Shown piece by piece: positions 35,719 to 43,073 of a stretch of DNA of 58,884 nucleotides; position 1 is the stretch's first letter; each line of letters starts with the position of its first letter. The position numbers and the translations under genes were made by a program. Origin of the DNA: Tyzzerella sp. (lineage in GTDB: Bacteria > Bacillota > Clostridia > Lachnospirales > Lachnospiraceae); contig JAFQDE010000054.1 of assembly GCA_017416155.1 (NCBI GenBank), forward strand, positions 1 to 58,884, written 5' to 3'. Under the pieces are notes generated by a model. The model saw only the letters and a program-made list of their open reading frames with translations. It was not told where the DNA came from and made no database searches.

Positions 35719-36987
35719 ATGACTATGAAACAATATGATTTAGTAATCGTGGGCGGTGGTCCTGCCGGACTAGCTGCTGCAGTTGCTGCAAAAGACAACG
35801 GAGTAGACAATATTTTAATAATAGAAAGAGATAAAGAACTTGGTGGAATTCTCAACCAGTGCATTCATAATGGTTTTGGACTCCACACATTCAAAGAAGA
35901 ACTTACCGGACCGGAGTACGCATCTCGTTTTATTGACCAAGTGTTAGAGCGCAACATAGAATACAAATTAAATACGATGGTCATGGATATTGCGGCAGAT
36001 AAAACAGTTACAGCCATGAACCGCGAAGAAGGTATGTTTCAGATTCATACTAAGGCAGTGATTCTTGCGATGGGATGTCGTGAGCGTTCCAGAGGCGCTC
36101 TAAATATTCCAGGCTATCGTCCGGCAGGCGTGTTCTCAGCAGGCACTGCCCAGAGACTTGTCAACATGGAAGGCTATATGCCGGGTAAAAAGGTTGTCAT
36201 CTTAGGTTCCGGTGATATTGGACTTATTATGGCAAGACGTATGACTCTCGAGGGGGCGGAAGTCAAAGTAGTTGCAGAACTTATGCCATACTCAGGGGGA
36301 CTCAAACGTAACATCGTTCAATGTTTGGATGATTTTGACATTCCTCTTAAACTTAGTCACACAGTTGTTGACATCGAAGGAAAGAATCGTGTAGAAGCAG
36401 TTACTATCGCAGAAGTTGGCCTTGACCGCAAACCAATCGCGGGAACAGAGATTCGTTATGAGTGTGACACACTCCTTCTTTCATGCGGTTTAATTCCGGA
36501 AAATGAGCTCAGTAAAAGTGCAGGAGTTACTTTGAATCCAATCACATCAGGTCCTATTGTTGGTGATAATCTGGAGACAAATATTGATGGTGTGTTTGCA
36601 TGTGGCAATGTACTTCATGTTCATGATCTTGTTGACTATGTTTCCCAGGAGGCGATTGTAGCGGGTAAGAATGCGGCTGATTATATCCAGAACGGAACAA
36701 AGGCAGATACAAAGAGAGTGGAGATTGTCGCTGAGAGTGGCGTTCGCTATACAGTCCCAAAATATGTTCGTCCAGAAGAAATGGAAGAGAATGTAACAGT
36801 TCGTTTCCGCGTCGGTGATGTATACAAGAACTGCGTGATCGCAACATATTATGATGATGAGTTAATCAACAAGCGTAAGCGTCCGGTTATGGCTCCAGGT
36901 GAGATGGAGCAAGTGATTCTTAGCAAGAAAAAACTTGCAGAGTACCAAAATCTTGGTAAAATAACTATTCGGATTGAGGAAGCATAA
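35719..36987 (+). CDS. NAD(P)/FAD-dependent oxidoreductase of the glp operon
   Basis: Pyridine-nucleotide-disulfide-type fold with two Rossmann motifs: LVIVGGGPAGLAAAVAA near the N-terminus for FAD and VVILGSGDIGLIMARRM in the middle for NAD(P). A conserved CIHNGFG block occurs near residue 50 and VFACGNVLHVHDLVDYV near the end of the FAD fold. It probably exchanges electrons between the GlpA-like protein and NAD or another carrier, taking the place of GlpB. ATG 35719 or 35725 is possible; GGGGGAA lies at 35709-35715. It is about 422 residues. The gene order flavoprotein, oxidoreductase, DUF1667 recurs in clostridia. Confidence 0.82.
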   Translation: MTMKQYDLVIVGGGPAGLAAAVAAKDNGVDNILIIERDKELGGILNQCIHNGFGLHTFKEELTGPEYASRFIDQVLERNIEYKLNTMVMDIAADKTVTAMNREEGMFQIHTKAVILAMGCRERSRGALNIPGYRPAGVFSAGTAQRLVNMEGYMPGKKVVILGSGDIGLIMARRMTLEGAEVKVVAELMPYSGGLKRNIVQCLDDFDIPLKLSHTVVDIEGKNRVEAVTIAEVGLDRKPIAGTEIRYECDTLLLSCGLIPENELSKSAGVTLNPITSGPIVGDNLETNIDGVFACGNVLHVHDLVDYVSQEAIVAGKNAADYIQNGTKADTKRVEIVAESGVRYTVPKYVRPEEMEENVTVRFRVGDVYKNCVIATYYDDELINKRKRPVMAPGEMEQVILSKKKLAEYQNLGKITIRIEEA

Positions 36988-37000
36988 GGAGGATTGAATA

Positions 37001-37366
37001 ATGAATACAATTGAATTAACATGTATCGGATGCCCCCTGGGATGTCCTCTTACGGTGACAATGGAAGCAAATGAAGTGATAGAAGTCAAAGGTAACACTT
37101 GTCCAAAGGGTGCAACCTATGCGAAAAAAGAAGTGACGAACCCTACCAGAATCGTAACATCCACAGTGCGTGTAACAGGAGGAACTTGCCAAATGTTAAA
37201 TGTAAAGACTGCGTCTGATATTCCGAAGGACAAAATCTTTGCCTGTGCAGAAGCATTGAAAAGAGTGGTTCTAACTGCACCGGTTCGAATTGGAGATGTT
37301 GTTCTTGAAAATGTTGCGGGAACAGGTGTAAATGTTGTTGCGGCAAGAAATATTTCCGCGTTATAA
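37001..37366 (+). CDS. DUF1667 Cys-rich small subunit
   Basis: A 121-residue protein with four Cys in a tight pattern (CIGCPLGCPL, then NTCPKG about 25 residues on) that is likely to bind an iron-sulfur cluster or zinc. The rest is a small beta/alpha domain with no membrane segment. It follows the two flavoproteins within 13 bases and has an AGGAGG site. I infer that it is the electron-carrying third subunit of the glycerol-3-phosphate dehydrogenase complex, replacing membrane-linked GlpC. The biochemical role of DUF1667 proteins is not settled, as far as I know. Confidence 0.85.
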   Translation: MNTIELTCIGCPLGCPLTVTMEANEVIEVKGNTCPKGATYAKKEVTNPTRIVTSTVRVTGGTCQMLNVKTASDIPKDKIFACAEALKRVVLTAPVRIGDVVLENVAGTGVNVVAARNISAL

Positions 37367-37399
37367 TAAAACAAGAAAAAGTATGGATGGGAAACACGT

Positions 37400-37966
37400 A
37401 TGAAAAAAGAATTCAAAGAAGCATTGGAGGATTCTCCAATTATTGTTGCAGTTAAAGATGATAAAGGATTACAAAAATGTATCACAAGTGACAGTCGCGT
37501 GATATTTATCTTATATGGTGATATACTCACTATTCCGGATATCGTTGCCACTGTGAAAGAGGCCGGAAAACTGGCAATGGTTCACATTGATTTAATTTCC
37601 GGACTTAGCAGCAAGGAAATCACCGTTGATTTCTTGAAGAAATATACAAAGGCAGATGGTATCATTACAACAAAACCGAATCTGATTAAGCGTGCAAAGG
37701 AACTTGATTTCTATACGATTTTGCGTGTTTTTCTGCTAGACTCTATGGCTTATGAAAATATTGACCGACAGGCAAAAACAGCAAAACCGGATGTCATTGA
37801 GGTGCTTCCGGCACTGATGCCAAAGATTGTTTCTAAGGTGTGCAAACTATCGTCTATTCCTGTGATAGCAGGTGGGTTGGTATCAGAGAAGGAAGATGTC
37901 ATGACACTCTTACAGGCAGGGGCCATCAGCATTTCCTCTACGAATGAAAATATGTGGTTTGTATAA
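37400..37966 (+). CDS. glpP: Glycerol-3-phosphate-responsive antiterminator
   Basis: A 188-residue TIM-barrel-like RNA-binding regulator of the GlpP family. Family blocks visible are SPIIVAVKD, VIFILYGDI, VHIDLISGLS, DGIITTKPNLIKRAK, VEVLPALMPK (here IEVLPALMPK) and VIAGGLVSEKEDV. Binding of glycerol 3-phosphate lets it prevent termination at a leader hairpin. In this operon the hairpin at 34161-34212 is the obvious target, which would make the operon self-controlled in a positive loop. It is the last gene, followed 5 bases later by a strong terminator. Confidence 0.92.
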   Translation: MKKEFKEALEDSPIIVAVKDDKGLQKCITSDSRVIFILYGDILTIPDIVATVKEAGKLAMVHIDLISGLSSKEITVDFLKKYTKADGIITTKPNLIKRAKELDFYTILRVFLLDSMAYENIDRQAKTAKPDVIEVLPALMPKIVSKVCKLSSIPVIAGGLVSEKEDVMTLLQAGAISISSTNENMWFV

Positions 37967-37971
37967 AAACA

Positions 37972-37996
37972 GAGCCGGAGAGTTTTTCTCCGGCTC
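37972..37996. terminator. Bidirectional intrinsic terminator
   Basis: A perfect 10-bp stem (GAGCCGGAGA / TCTCCGGCTC) with loop GTTTT between convergent glpP and the DUF1292 gene. On the minus strand it is followed by TGTTTTTATAC, a good T-tract; on the plus strand the tail is weaker (GTGCTTTGTT). Confidence 0.85.
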
Positions 37997-38010
37997 GTGC
38001 TTTGTTCATC

Positions 38011-38337
38011 TTATTCTTCAATCATATCTTCGAATTCTTGTTCATCAAGCCATTCGTCAAAGGCATCAGCAGCTGCTTCATACTCATCGTCATCCTCAAT
38101 GTTTTCTAAAGTTGGTTCGCCGTCTGTTGTCTCAACGTAGCGATAGATAAATACGTCGCCTTCTTCGTTGTCACCTTCTTCGTCCAATGGAAGAAGAGCA
38201 ATATATTCTTTGTCATCTACACTGTAAATTGTAAGAACTGCACATTCAAGAACTTCATCGTTATCAAGTGTTAATGTTACAGTTACTTCCTCATTGCATC
38301 CGCAATCGCAGTTGTGATCATGTGTGTGTTCGCTCAT
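38011..38337 (-). CDS. DUF1292 acidic small protein
   Basis: A 108-residue, very acidic protein. The N-terminal HTHDHNCDCGCNEE is a possible metal-binding tail, followed by the DUF1292 core (VTLTLDNDEVLECAVLTIY, YIALLPLDE, VFIYRYVE), then an acidic helix ending EDMIEE. Family members are widespread in Firmicutes and of unknown function; in many genomes they lie near yrrK/mreB-type genes, but that context is absent here. AAGGAG stands 8 bases ahead of the ATG on the minus strand. The His/Cys-rich head is longer than the usual member as I remember it. Confidence 0.85.
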   Translation of the reverse strand: MSEHTHDHNCDCGCNEEVTVTLTLDNDEVLECAVLTIYSVDDKEYIALLPLDEEGDNEEGDVFIYRYVETTDGEPTLENIEDDDEYEAAADAFDEWLDEQEFEDMIEE

Positions 38338-38491
38338 AATAAGTCTCCTTTAAAATGAATAGTTTTGATACATTTACTCTATCAGAATAGGACAAGAATT
38401 GCAAGGCAGATTTTGCTATGCAAGGAAAATTAATTCATGTATAATAGATATGGTGCTTATTACATGTGGAAATGATGAGGAGAATAGACAC

Positions 38492-40174
38492 ATGAGAGGA
38501 ATCAAAGGACATCCACTACCATTAGGAATTACAGAATACAATGGTATTGTAAACTTCTCTTTAGAAGTGAAAAGCGGTAAAACATGCAGACTGTGCATTT
38601 ATAAAAAAGAGGAAGAGCTGCCGGAATTGACAATCGAACTGCCGGAGCAGAATGCCGTAGGAGAGGTGCGCTTTATAGCCTTGCCAATATCGCAGGTAAA
38701 GGGAAGAGAATATAACTACGAGATAGATGGTGTCAAGAAGTTGGACTCTTATGTGAAGGTGTACACAACGAATGCTCATACAGGTGAGATGCGTGGTAAG
38801 ATTCTTCAAGATGCTTATGACTGGGAGGGGGACAGACCTCTATGTATCCCGAATCATGAAGTGATTGCGTATTCATTGCATGTGCGCGGGTTTACTATGC
38901 ATCGTTCCTCACAGGTGAAACATAAAGGAACATTCCGTGGTCTTGTAGAAAAACTCCCATATTTCAGAGAACTTGGCATTAATCAGATTCAGTGTATGCC
39001 GGTTTATGATTTTGATGAGAACACCTCATATACTAATTATTGGGGCTACGGTGAGGCGAATTGTTTTGCAATGAAAAAGCGCTATGCAGCAAGCAAGAAT
39101 GCGGAAAAAGAATTCAAAGACACGGTGAAGACATTTCATCAAAACGGCATTGAGATTGTTCTAAATATGCCTTTTACCGAGCAGACACCAAAGCAGAGAA
39201 TCGTGGATTGCCTGCGCTATTATAGAATGGAGTATCATGTGGATGGGTTTGTACTCAATCCTTATGTGGCACCAATGGATAGCATCCGAACCGATGCAAT
39301 CCTTATGGGAACAAAGATATTAGTGAATCATGACGATTATCAAAATACAATAAGACGTTTTCTTCGAGGTGATAAAGGAATTCTTGAGTCAGTCATGCAA
39401 AACATGAGGAAGATTTCGGAGCAATGTGGAGGTTATAACTATATCACGAACCATACGGGATTTACTTTGGTGGATATGGTTTCTTATAATCGGAAACACA
39501 ATGAAGCAAATGGCGAGAACAACTGTGATGGTCCGAGTGTGAACTACAGCTGGAACTGTGGAAGAGAAGGCAACACACGCAATGAAGAGATTATATCGGT
39601 TCGCAGGCAGCAGAGAAGAAATGCAATGGCACTTCTTTTACTGTCACAGGGAACGCCGGTTATTTTGGCAGGAGATGAGTTTGGTAATTCCCAAAAGGGA
39701 AATAATAACGTGTATTGCCAGGACAATGATATCGCATGGCTCAATTGGAACGGACTTCAAAAGGACAGAGAGTTTTTTGAGTACGTAAAAAAATTGATTG
39801 CTATTCGCAAACAGTATCCTGTATTTGGTTCAAAATTAATATTAACTGGTACGGATAAACACGGCTGTGGAGTGCCGGATATTTCTTATCACGGAGAAAA
39901 TGCATGGAAAATAGATGAGACTCAGAAAGAGCCGTATCTTGGAATTTATTATCATGTAGAAGACGGAACAGATTGCTTTGTTGCATATAATATGCAGGAG
40001 TGTGAGCAGGAGATAGCACTGCCGTCGCTTGGGAAGAAGAAGGTATGGTATCGTTCGTTTACGACTGAAGAAGGGCAACTGCATGCTGAAAAAATGGCAG
40101 GGAAATTATTAGAAGATAATCAAAGAAAAATAATGGTTCCGGCACGGACAATTGTGTTACTTATAGGAAGGTAG
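38492..40174 (+). CDS. Inactive GH13 relative of glycogen debranching enzyme (pseudoenzyme)
   Basis: Overall a GlgX/isoamylase-type protein: an N-terminal CBM48-like domain (HPLPLGITEYNGIVNFSLEV), then the GH13 barrel with YWGYGEANCFAMKKRYA, VDMVSYNRKHNEANGEN, NYSWNCGREG and GTPVILAGDEFG, then a C-terminal beta domain. The catalytic triad is gone. The nucleophile position in DGFVLNP is Asn256 (normally Asp in DGFRFD), the acid is Asn279 in KILVNHD (normally Glu in LIAEPWD), and the stabiliser is Thr322 in NHT (normally Asp in NHD). Region I also lost its Asp-Val-Val-x-Asn-His. The frame is intact for 560 residues, so it is a maintained protein rather than decay. AGGAG precedes ATG 38492 and a TATAAT lies at 38440-38445. 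Glycan binding or regulation is the likely role. Confidence 0.85.
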   Translation: MRGIKGHPLPLGITEYNGIVNFSLEVKSGKTCRLCIYKKEEELPELTIELPEQNAVGEVRFIALPISQVKGREYNYEIDGVKKLDSYVKVYTTNAHTGEMRGKILQDAYDWEGDRPLCIPNHEVIAYSLHVRGFTMHRSSQVKHKGTFRGLVEKLPYFRELGINQIQCMPVYDFDENTSYTNYWGYGEANCFAMKKRYAASKNAEKEFKDTVKTFHQNGIEIVLNMPFTEQTPKQRIVDCLRYYRMEYHVDGFVLNPYVAPMDSIRTDAILMGTKILVNHDDYQNTIRRFLRGDKGILESVMQNMRKISEQCGGYNYITNHTGFTLVDMVSYNRKHNEANGENNCDGPSVNYSWNCGREGNTRNEEIISVRRQQRRNAMALLLLSQGTPVILAGDEFGNSQKGNNNVYCQDNDIAWLNWNGLQKDREFFEYVKKLIAIRKQYPVFGSKLILTGTDKHGCGVPDISYHGENAWKIDETQKEPYLGIYYHVEDGTDCFVAYNMQECEQEIALPSLGKKKVWYRSFTTEEGQLHAEKMAGKLLEDNQRKIMVPARTIVLLIGR

Positions 40175-40178
40175 GAGT

Positions 40179-40832
40179 ATGAGAGGTCTGAGTACATTTA
40201 CGCTGAAAATGATTGCAATTATATCGATGCTTATCGATCACATAGGACATATATTCTTTCCGGAAGTGATGATATTTCGAATAATCGGAAGGATATCATT
40301 TCCGATATTTGCGTACGTTTTGGCGGAAGGCATCCATTACACAAAAGATATCACGAAATACATGCTGCGCCTGGGAATATTTGCGCTACTGTCCGAGATT
40401 CCGTATGACCTTGCCATTATGGGAAGTGTGCTGGAATTCTCGCATCAGAATGTTTTCTTCACCTTGTTCTTTGCAGTTCTGATGTTTTGGGCGTATAAGA
40501 AAATCGAACATCACGGATTAAAAACAGGTACCCTTGTGGTTATATTTTTGTTAGGCATTTTTGTGTGCCGGTATCTGAATACAGATTACTGTGATATTGG
40601 CATTCTGTTGATTTTCGCATTTTATATGTATAGAGATAAAAAAGTGGGAAGATTAGTGCTTGCGGGAGCTCTTTTCTTGGGATTAACAGGGGGACTTCAG
40701 TTATATGCACTTCTTGCACTTCCGCTGATTGCACTCCATAACGGAGAACAGGGGCCGAAAATGAAATCATTTTTCTACTTGTTTTATCCGGCACATTTGC
40801 TTATATTATATATAGTTCATTTGATTGTATAG
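40179..40832 (+). CDS. TraX-family membrane protein
   Basis: A 217-residue protein with about seven transmembrane helices. The N-terminus LSTFTLKMIAIISMLIDHIGHIFFP and GRISFPIFAYVLAEGIHYT are the TraX signature; the family is named for the F-pilin N-acetylase and belongs to integral-membrane acyltransferases. Chromosomal copies in Firmicutes are common and need not be linked to conjugation; no other tra genes occur here. The substrate is unknown. It begins 5 bases after the GH13-like gene, so the two are co-transcribed, and is followed by a DUF5662 gene. Confidence 0.85.
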   Translation: MRGLSTFTLKMIAIISMLIDHIGHIFFPEVMIFRIIGRISFPIFAYVLAEGIHYTKDITKYMLRLGIFALLSEIPYDLAIMGSVLEFSHQNVFFTLFFAVLMFWAYKKIEHHGLKTGTLVVIFLLGIFVCRYLNTDYCDIGILLIFAFYMYRDKKVGRLVLAGALFLGLTGGLQLYALLALPLIALHNGEQGPKMKSFFYLFYPAHLLILYIVHLIV

Positions 40833-40846
40833 GAGACTAACGAATT

Positions 40847-41377
40847 ATGAAAGCTTGGAAACATTTTTGTACAATTACATACCATAAGTCTTTGGTTGCG
40901 AAAGGATGCTTTGCTGTAGGTCTGTATTGGCAGGGAATCATGCATGACATGTCAAAGTACAGCTGGACAGAGTTTCGCGTAGGAGCAAAGTATTTCCAGG
41001 GAACCAGAAGCCCAAATAATGCAGAAAAAGAGGATATCGGATATTCTTCTGCATGGCTTCACCACAAAGGACGCAACAAGCATCATTTAGAGTATTGGTT
41101 GGATTATGGATTTCCGCCGGATAAGCGAATCACTGGAATGCGCATGCCGGAGAAGTATGTAGTAGAGATGTTTATGGACCGTATTGCCGCGTGTAAGGTC
41201 TATATGGGAGATGGCTATCATGATAACGCACCGTATGAGTATTATGAGAGAGGGAAGGATATTACTCCACTTCATGAAGAGACGAGAGAACTGCTTTCAC
41301 GGATGCTGAAGATGCTGGGAGAGAAGGGTGAGAAAGAAACTTTCGCCTATGTGAAAAAGGAAGTATTGCATAGATAG
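40847..41377 (+). CDS. DUF5662 family protein
   Basis: A 176-residue soluble protein, His/Trp/Tyr-rich, with conserved-looking blocks HKSLVAKGCF, GIMHDMSKYSWTEF, YSSAWLHHKGRNKHHLEYW and MPEKYVVEMFMDRIAA. The several His and Asp residues (HDMSK, HHKGRNKHH) resemble the metal-binding HD-type arrangement, so a metal-dependent hydrolase is conceivable, but no function is known to me. It follows TraX by 14 bases and a terminator follows its stop, so it closes the operon that begins with the inactive GH13 protein. Confidence 0.78.
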   Translation: MKAWKHFCTITYHKSLVAKGCFAVGLYWQGIMHDMSKYSWTEFRVGAKYFQGTRSPNNAEKEDIGYSSAWLHHKGRNKHHLEYWLDYGFPPDKRITGMRMPEKYVVEMFMDRIAACKVYMGDGYHDNAPYEYYERGKDITPLHEETRELLSRMLKMLGEKGEKETFAYVKKEVLHR

Positions 41378-41385
41378 GAAATATA

Positions 41386-41431
41386 AAGAAGGCTGTGATT
41401 TGGTAAACATTTACCAGACCACAGCCTTCTT
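41386..41431. terminator. Bidirectional intrinsic terminator
   Basis: A 12-bp perfect outer stem AAGAAGGCTGTG / CACAGCCTTCTT with an inner GGTAAA / TTTACC element, between the convergent DUF5662 and gpsA genes. Both flanks are A/T-rich, so it can serve both strands. Confidence 0.85.
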
Positions 41432-41437
41432 TATAAA

Positions 41438-42484
41438 CTATTTTTCAAATGTGAATTTCTCCCATGGAATGTCAACCGGCTTTCCTTGAGTGATGATTTC
41501 ATCGATATGTAATAACAATGGGAACTCGGAAGCGTCAACGAGTCCTTTTTCTGCTTTCACACGAACTGCCTTAGCAACCCGCTCAGCAACTACGAGAGAC
41601 TCGAGTGTCACACCTGCAAGTTCATCTTTTGCTTCTGTGATAGTAAGACCTCTTCCTAATAAGATACCTACAAGTCTTGTACGTCCACCGTAAACAGTTA
41701 CATATAAGTCTCCGGCACCGATTACAAGATTGTCCATATCAGGTGCGCCCTGCATAACTAATAACTTGCGCATTTCTCTTACTGCCTGACCGAAAACAGC
41801 AGCCTGAGAGTTGAAGTGTAACTCGCTGTCTAAACCGAATTCTTTTTGGTTCAAACCGATTGTAAGGGCAATACCAAGAGCGTATCCATTTTTTAATGCA
41901 ACAGCACTTTCTACGCCGACAATATCTGTTGAAAGGCTGATGTGATAATATGATGTAGACATTGCTTCCTTCATCATGCGTAAGATGCTCATATCCTTAC
42001 CGCAGAAAGCAACTTCTGTCTGGTCGTGAGCTACCAGTTCATAACTTGTACATGGACCACCAATTGCATTGAGCGGAATGTTCTTTCCAAGCGCGTCTAA
42101 TTTTGCCTGCCATAAGTCAAGGTATGTAAGAAGAGTACCGTCTTCTGTATTCATAAGACCTTTTGTTACAGATATAACCGGAACACCTTCTTCTAGCTGT
42201 GGTAAAACTTCATTTCCAAACCATTCTACACCAAAGCTACTTACGCCACCGATGATAAAGTCAGCGCCTTTGATTGCTTCCTGTAATTCTTCAATGTGAT
42301 AGAATTTCACGCCTTCCGGGAAATCCTTTGTAAATTTTGTGTGTCTATTGCTTTTTTTACAATCTTCAATGATTTCGCAATCTAAATGTGTACCAACAAT
42401 ACGAACGTCATTTCCGTTTTCTCTTGCAGGGAATGCAAGTGCTGAACCCATCATTCCTGCACCGATAATTGTTATCGTCTTCAT
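41438..42484 (-). CDS. gpsA: NAD(P)-dependent glycerol-3-phosphate dehydrogenase
   Basis: Reduces dihydroxyacetone phosphate to sn-glycerol 3-phosphate for phospholipid synthesis. TITIIGAGMMGSALAFPA is the NAD(P) loop, SVTKGLMN and AIGGPCTSYELVA follow, and VESAVALKNGYALGIA holds the catalytic Lys region (usual KNVxAI). It has 348 residues from ATG 42484, which has AGGAGG at the right spacing; a longer in-frame extension upstream belongs to other coding sequence. The GPC in place of the family's usual GPS/GPN is unusual. It is the biosynthetic opposite of the catabolic glp operon at 34258. Its start overlaps a truncated DeoR-type reading frame. Confidence 0.88.
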   Translation of the reverse strand: MKTITIIGAGMMGSALAFPARENGNDVRIVGTHLDCEIIEDCKKSNRHTKFTKDFPEGVKFYHIEELQEAIKGADFIIGGVSSFGVEWFGNEVLPQLEEGVPVISVTKGLMNTEDGTLLTYLDLWQAKLDALGKNIPLNAIGGPCTSYELVAHDQTEVAFCGKDMSILRMMKEAMSTSYYHISLSTDIVGVESAVALKNGYALGIALTIGLNQKEFGLDSELHFNSQAAVFGQAVREMRKLLVMQGAPDMDNLVIGAGDLYVTVYGGRTRLVGILLGRGLTITEAKDELAGVTLESLVVAERVAKAVRVKAEKGLVDASEFPLLLHIDEIITQGKPVDIPWEKFTFEK

Positions 42485-42620
42485 AATTGTCCTCCTTAGC
42501 CAAATGTCGTCGCACAGTAATGGGGGCAACGTACAATGTATTTGCAATCATACTGACACTGCAGTATTTTTGTTCTTTTAGCATTTCTACGATAAGATCC
42601 TGTCTTTCTTTTTTAAGCAT
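42408..42620 (-). pseudogene. Truncated DeoR-family regulator (HTH only)
   Basis: From ATG 42620 the first about 42 residues (KKERQDLIVEMLKEQKY, then VSMIANTLYVAPITVRRHLAK) are a clear DeoR N-terminal winged helix-turn-helix. The usual 200-residue effector domain is missing: just after the helix the DNA becomes the ribosome site and start of gpsA in another frame, and this frame stops 77 bases into gpsA with an unrelated tail (NYEDDNNYRCRND...). It may be the remnant of a deletion that fused the head of a regulator to gpsA, or a small 70-residue DNA-binding protein coupled to gpsA. The intact HTH makes a functional mini-regulator possible. Confidence 0.55.
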
Positions 42621-42710
42621 CTTTGTTCCCTTCTGTCTAACTGTTGTCTTGAAAAAAGTAATTAATCATTATTTAAGACAAACAGTGACGCAAAAACAAT
42701 CATTTTATAA

Positions 42711-42740
42711 ATTGTACCATGTTAAGATGTAATAGAGCAA
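42711..42740 (-). promoter_or_regulatory. Possible promoter for the DeoR remnant and gpsA
   Basis: On the minus strand TTGCTC and TACAAT are separated by 18 bases (complement of 42735-42740 and 42711-42716), about 90 bases upstream of the DeoR-like start. Confidence 0.4.
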
Positions 42741-42788
42741 CAAAAAGTAATCAAACCTTTGAAATTTTTGAGGTAATTAAATTAGATA

Positions 42789-42817
42789 TTGACATTACGC
42801 AATGTGTATACTAAAAT
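42789..42817 (+). promoter_or_regulatory. Sigma-A type promoter (distal) upstream of the Rpn gene
   Basis: Consensus TTGACA at 42789-42794, a 17-base spacer, and TAAAAT at 42812-42817. It would start a transcript near 42824, some 250 bases ahead of the Rpn start. Confidence 0.55.
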
Positions 42818-42956
42818 GAAGTCCCACACAGCGAAATCTCTATACAAGGTAGCTGTCATATATTTATTAAATCAGATGAAATCTTATCTCGAAATCCGAG
42901 AATATTTCACCAAATTAAAATAGAATAATGAAAGGTTTTTATGTACGAAGGAGTAG

Positions 42957-42984
42957 TTGACAAATCATTTCTTTATATTATAAT
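42957..42984 (+). promoter_or_regulatory. Sigma-A type promoter (proximal) for the Rpn gene
   Basis: Perfect TTGACA at 42957-42962 and perfect TATAAT at 42979-42984 with a 16-base spacer, about 90 bases before the Rpn start codon. Confidence 0.75.
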
Positions 42985-43073
42985 AGTCTTAAGATGACTT
43001 ATTTGTTTTTCGTGAAAGCTCCATTTGTATAAGATAACATTCGTATATGGTGTGGAGAAAGAGAGGAACAAAG

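Larger units (their letters stand above)
42741..43073. other. Intergenic region with two tandem + strand promoters and no recognised gene
   Basis: This 333-base AT-rich stretch holds two good sigma-A type promoters, listed separately. Between them are short inverted repeats (ACAGC...GCTGT near 42828-42855; TCTCG/CGAGA at 42887-42901) and two tiny frames of 15 and 10 codons without ribosome sites. I see no recognisable RNA gene. Confidence 0.5.

Noticed and set aside
40179-40832. TraX gene as evidence of an integrated conjugative element
   Set aside because: TraX-like genes are frequent in Firmicute chromosomes; no relaxase, coupling protein, integrase or attachment repeats are present.
42876-42923. 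15-codon frame (MKSYLEIREYFTKLK) in the Rpn leader
   Set aside because: It has no ribosome site and nothing recognisable in its sequence; too short to support.
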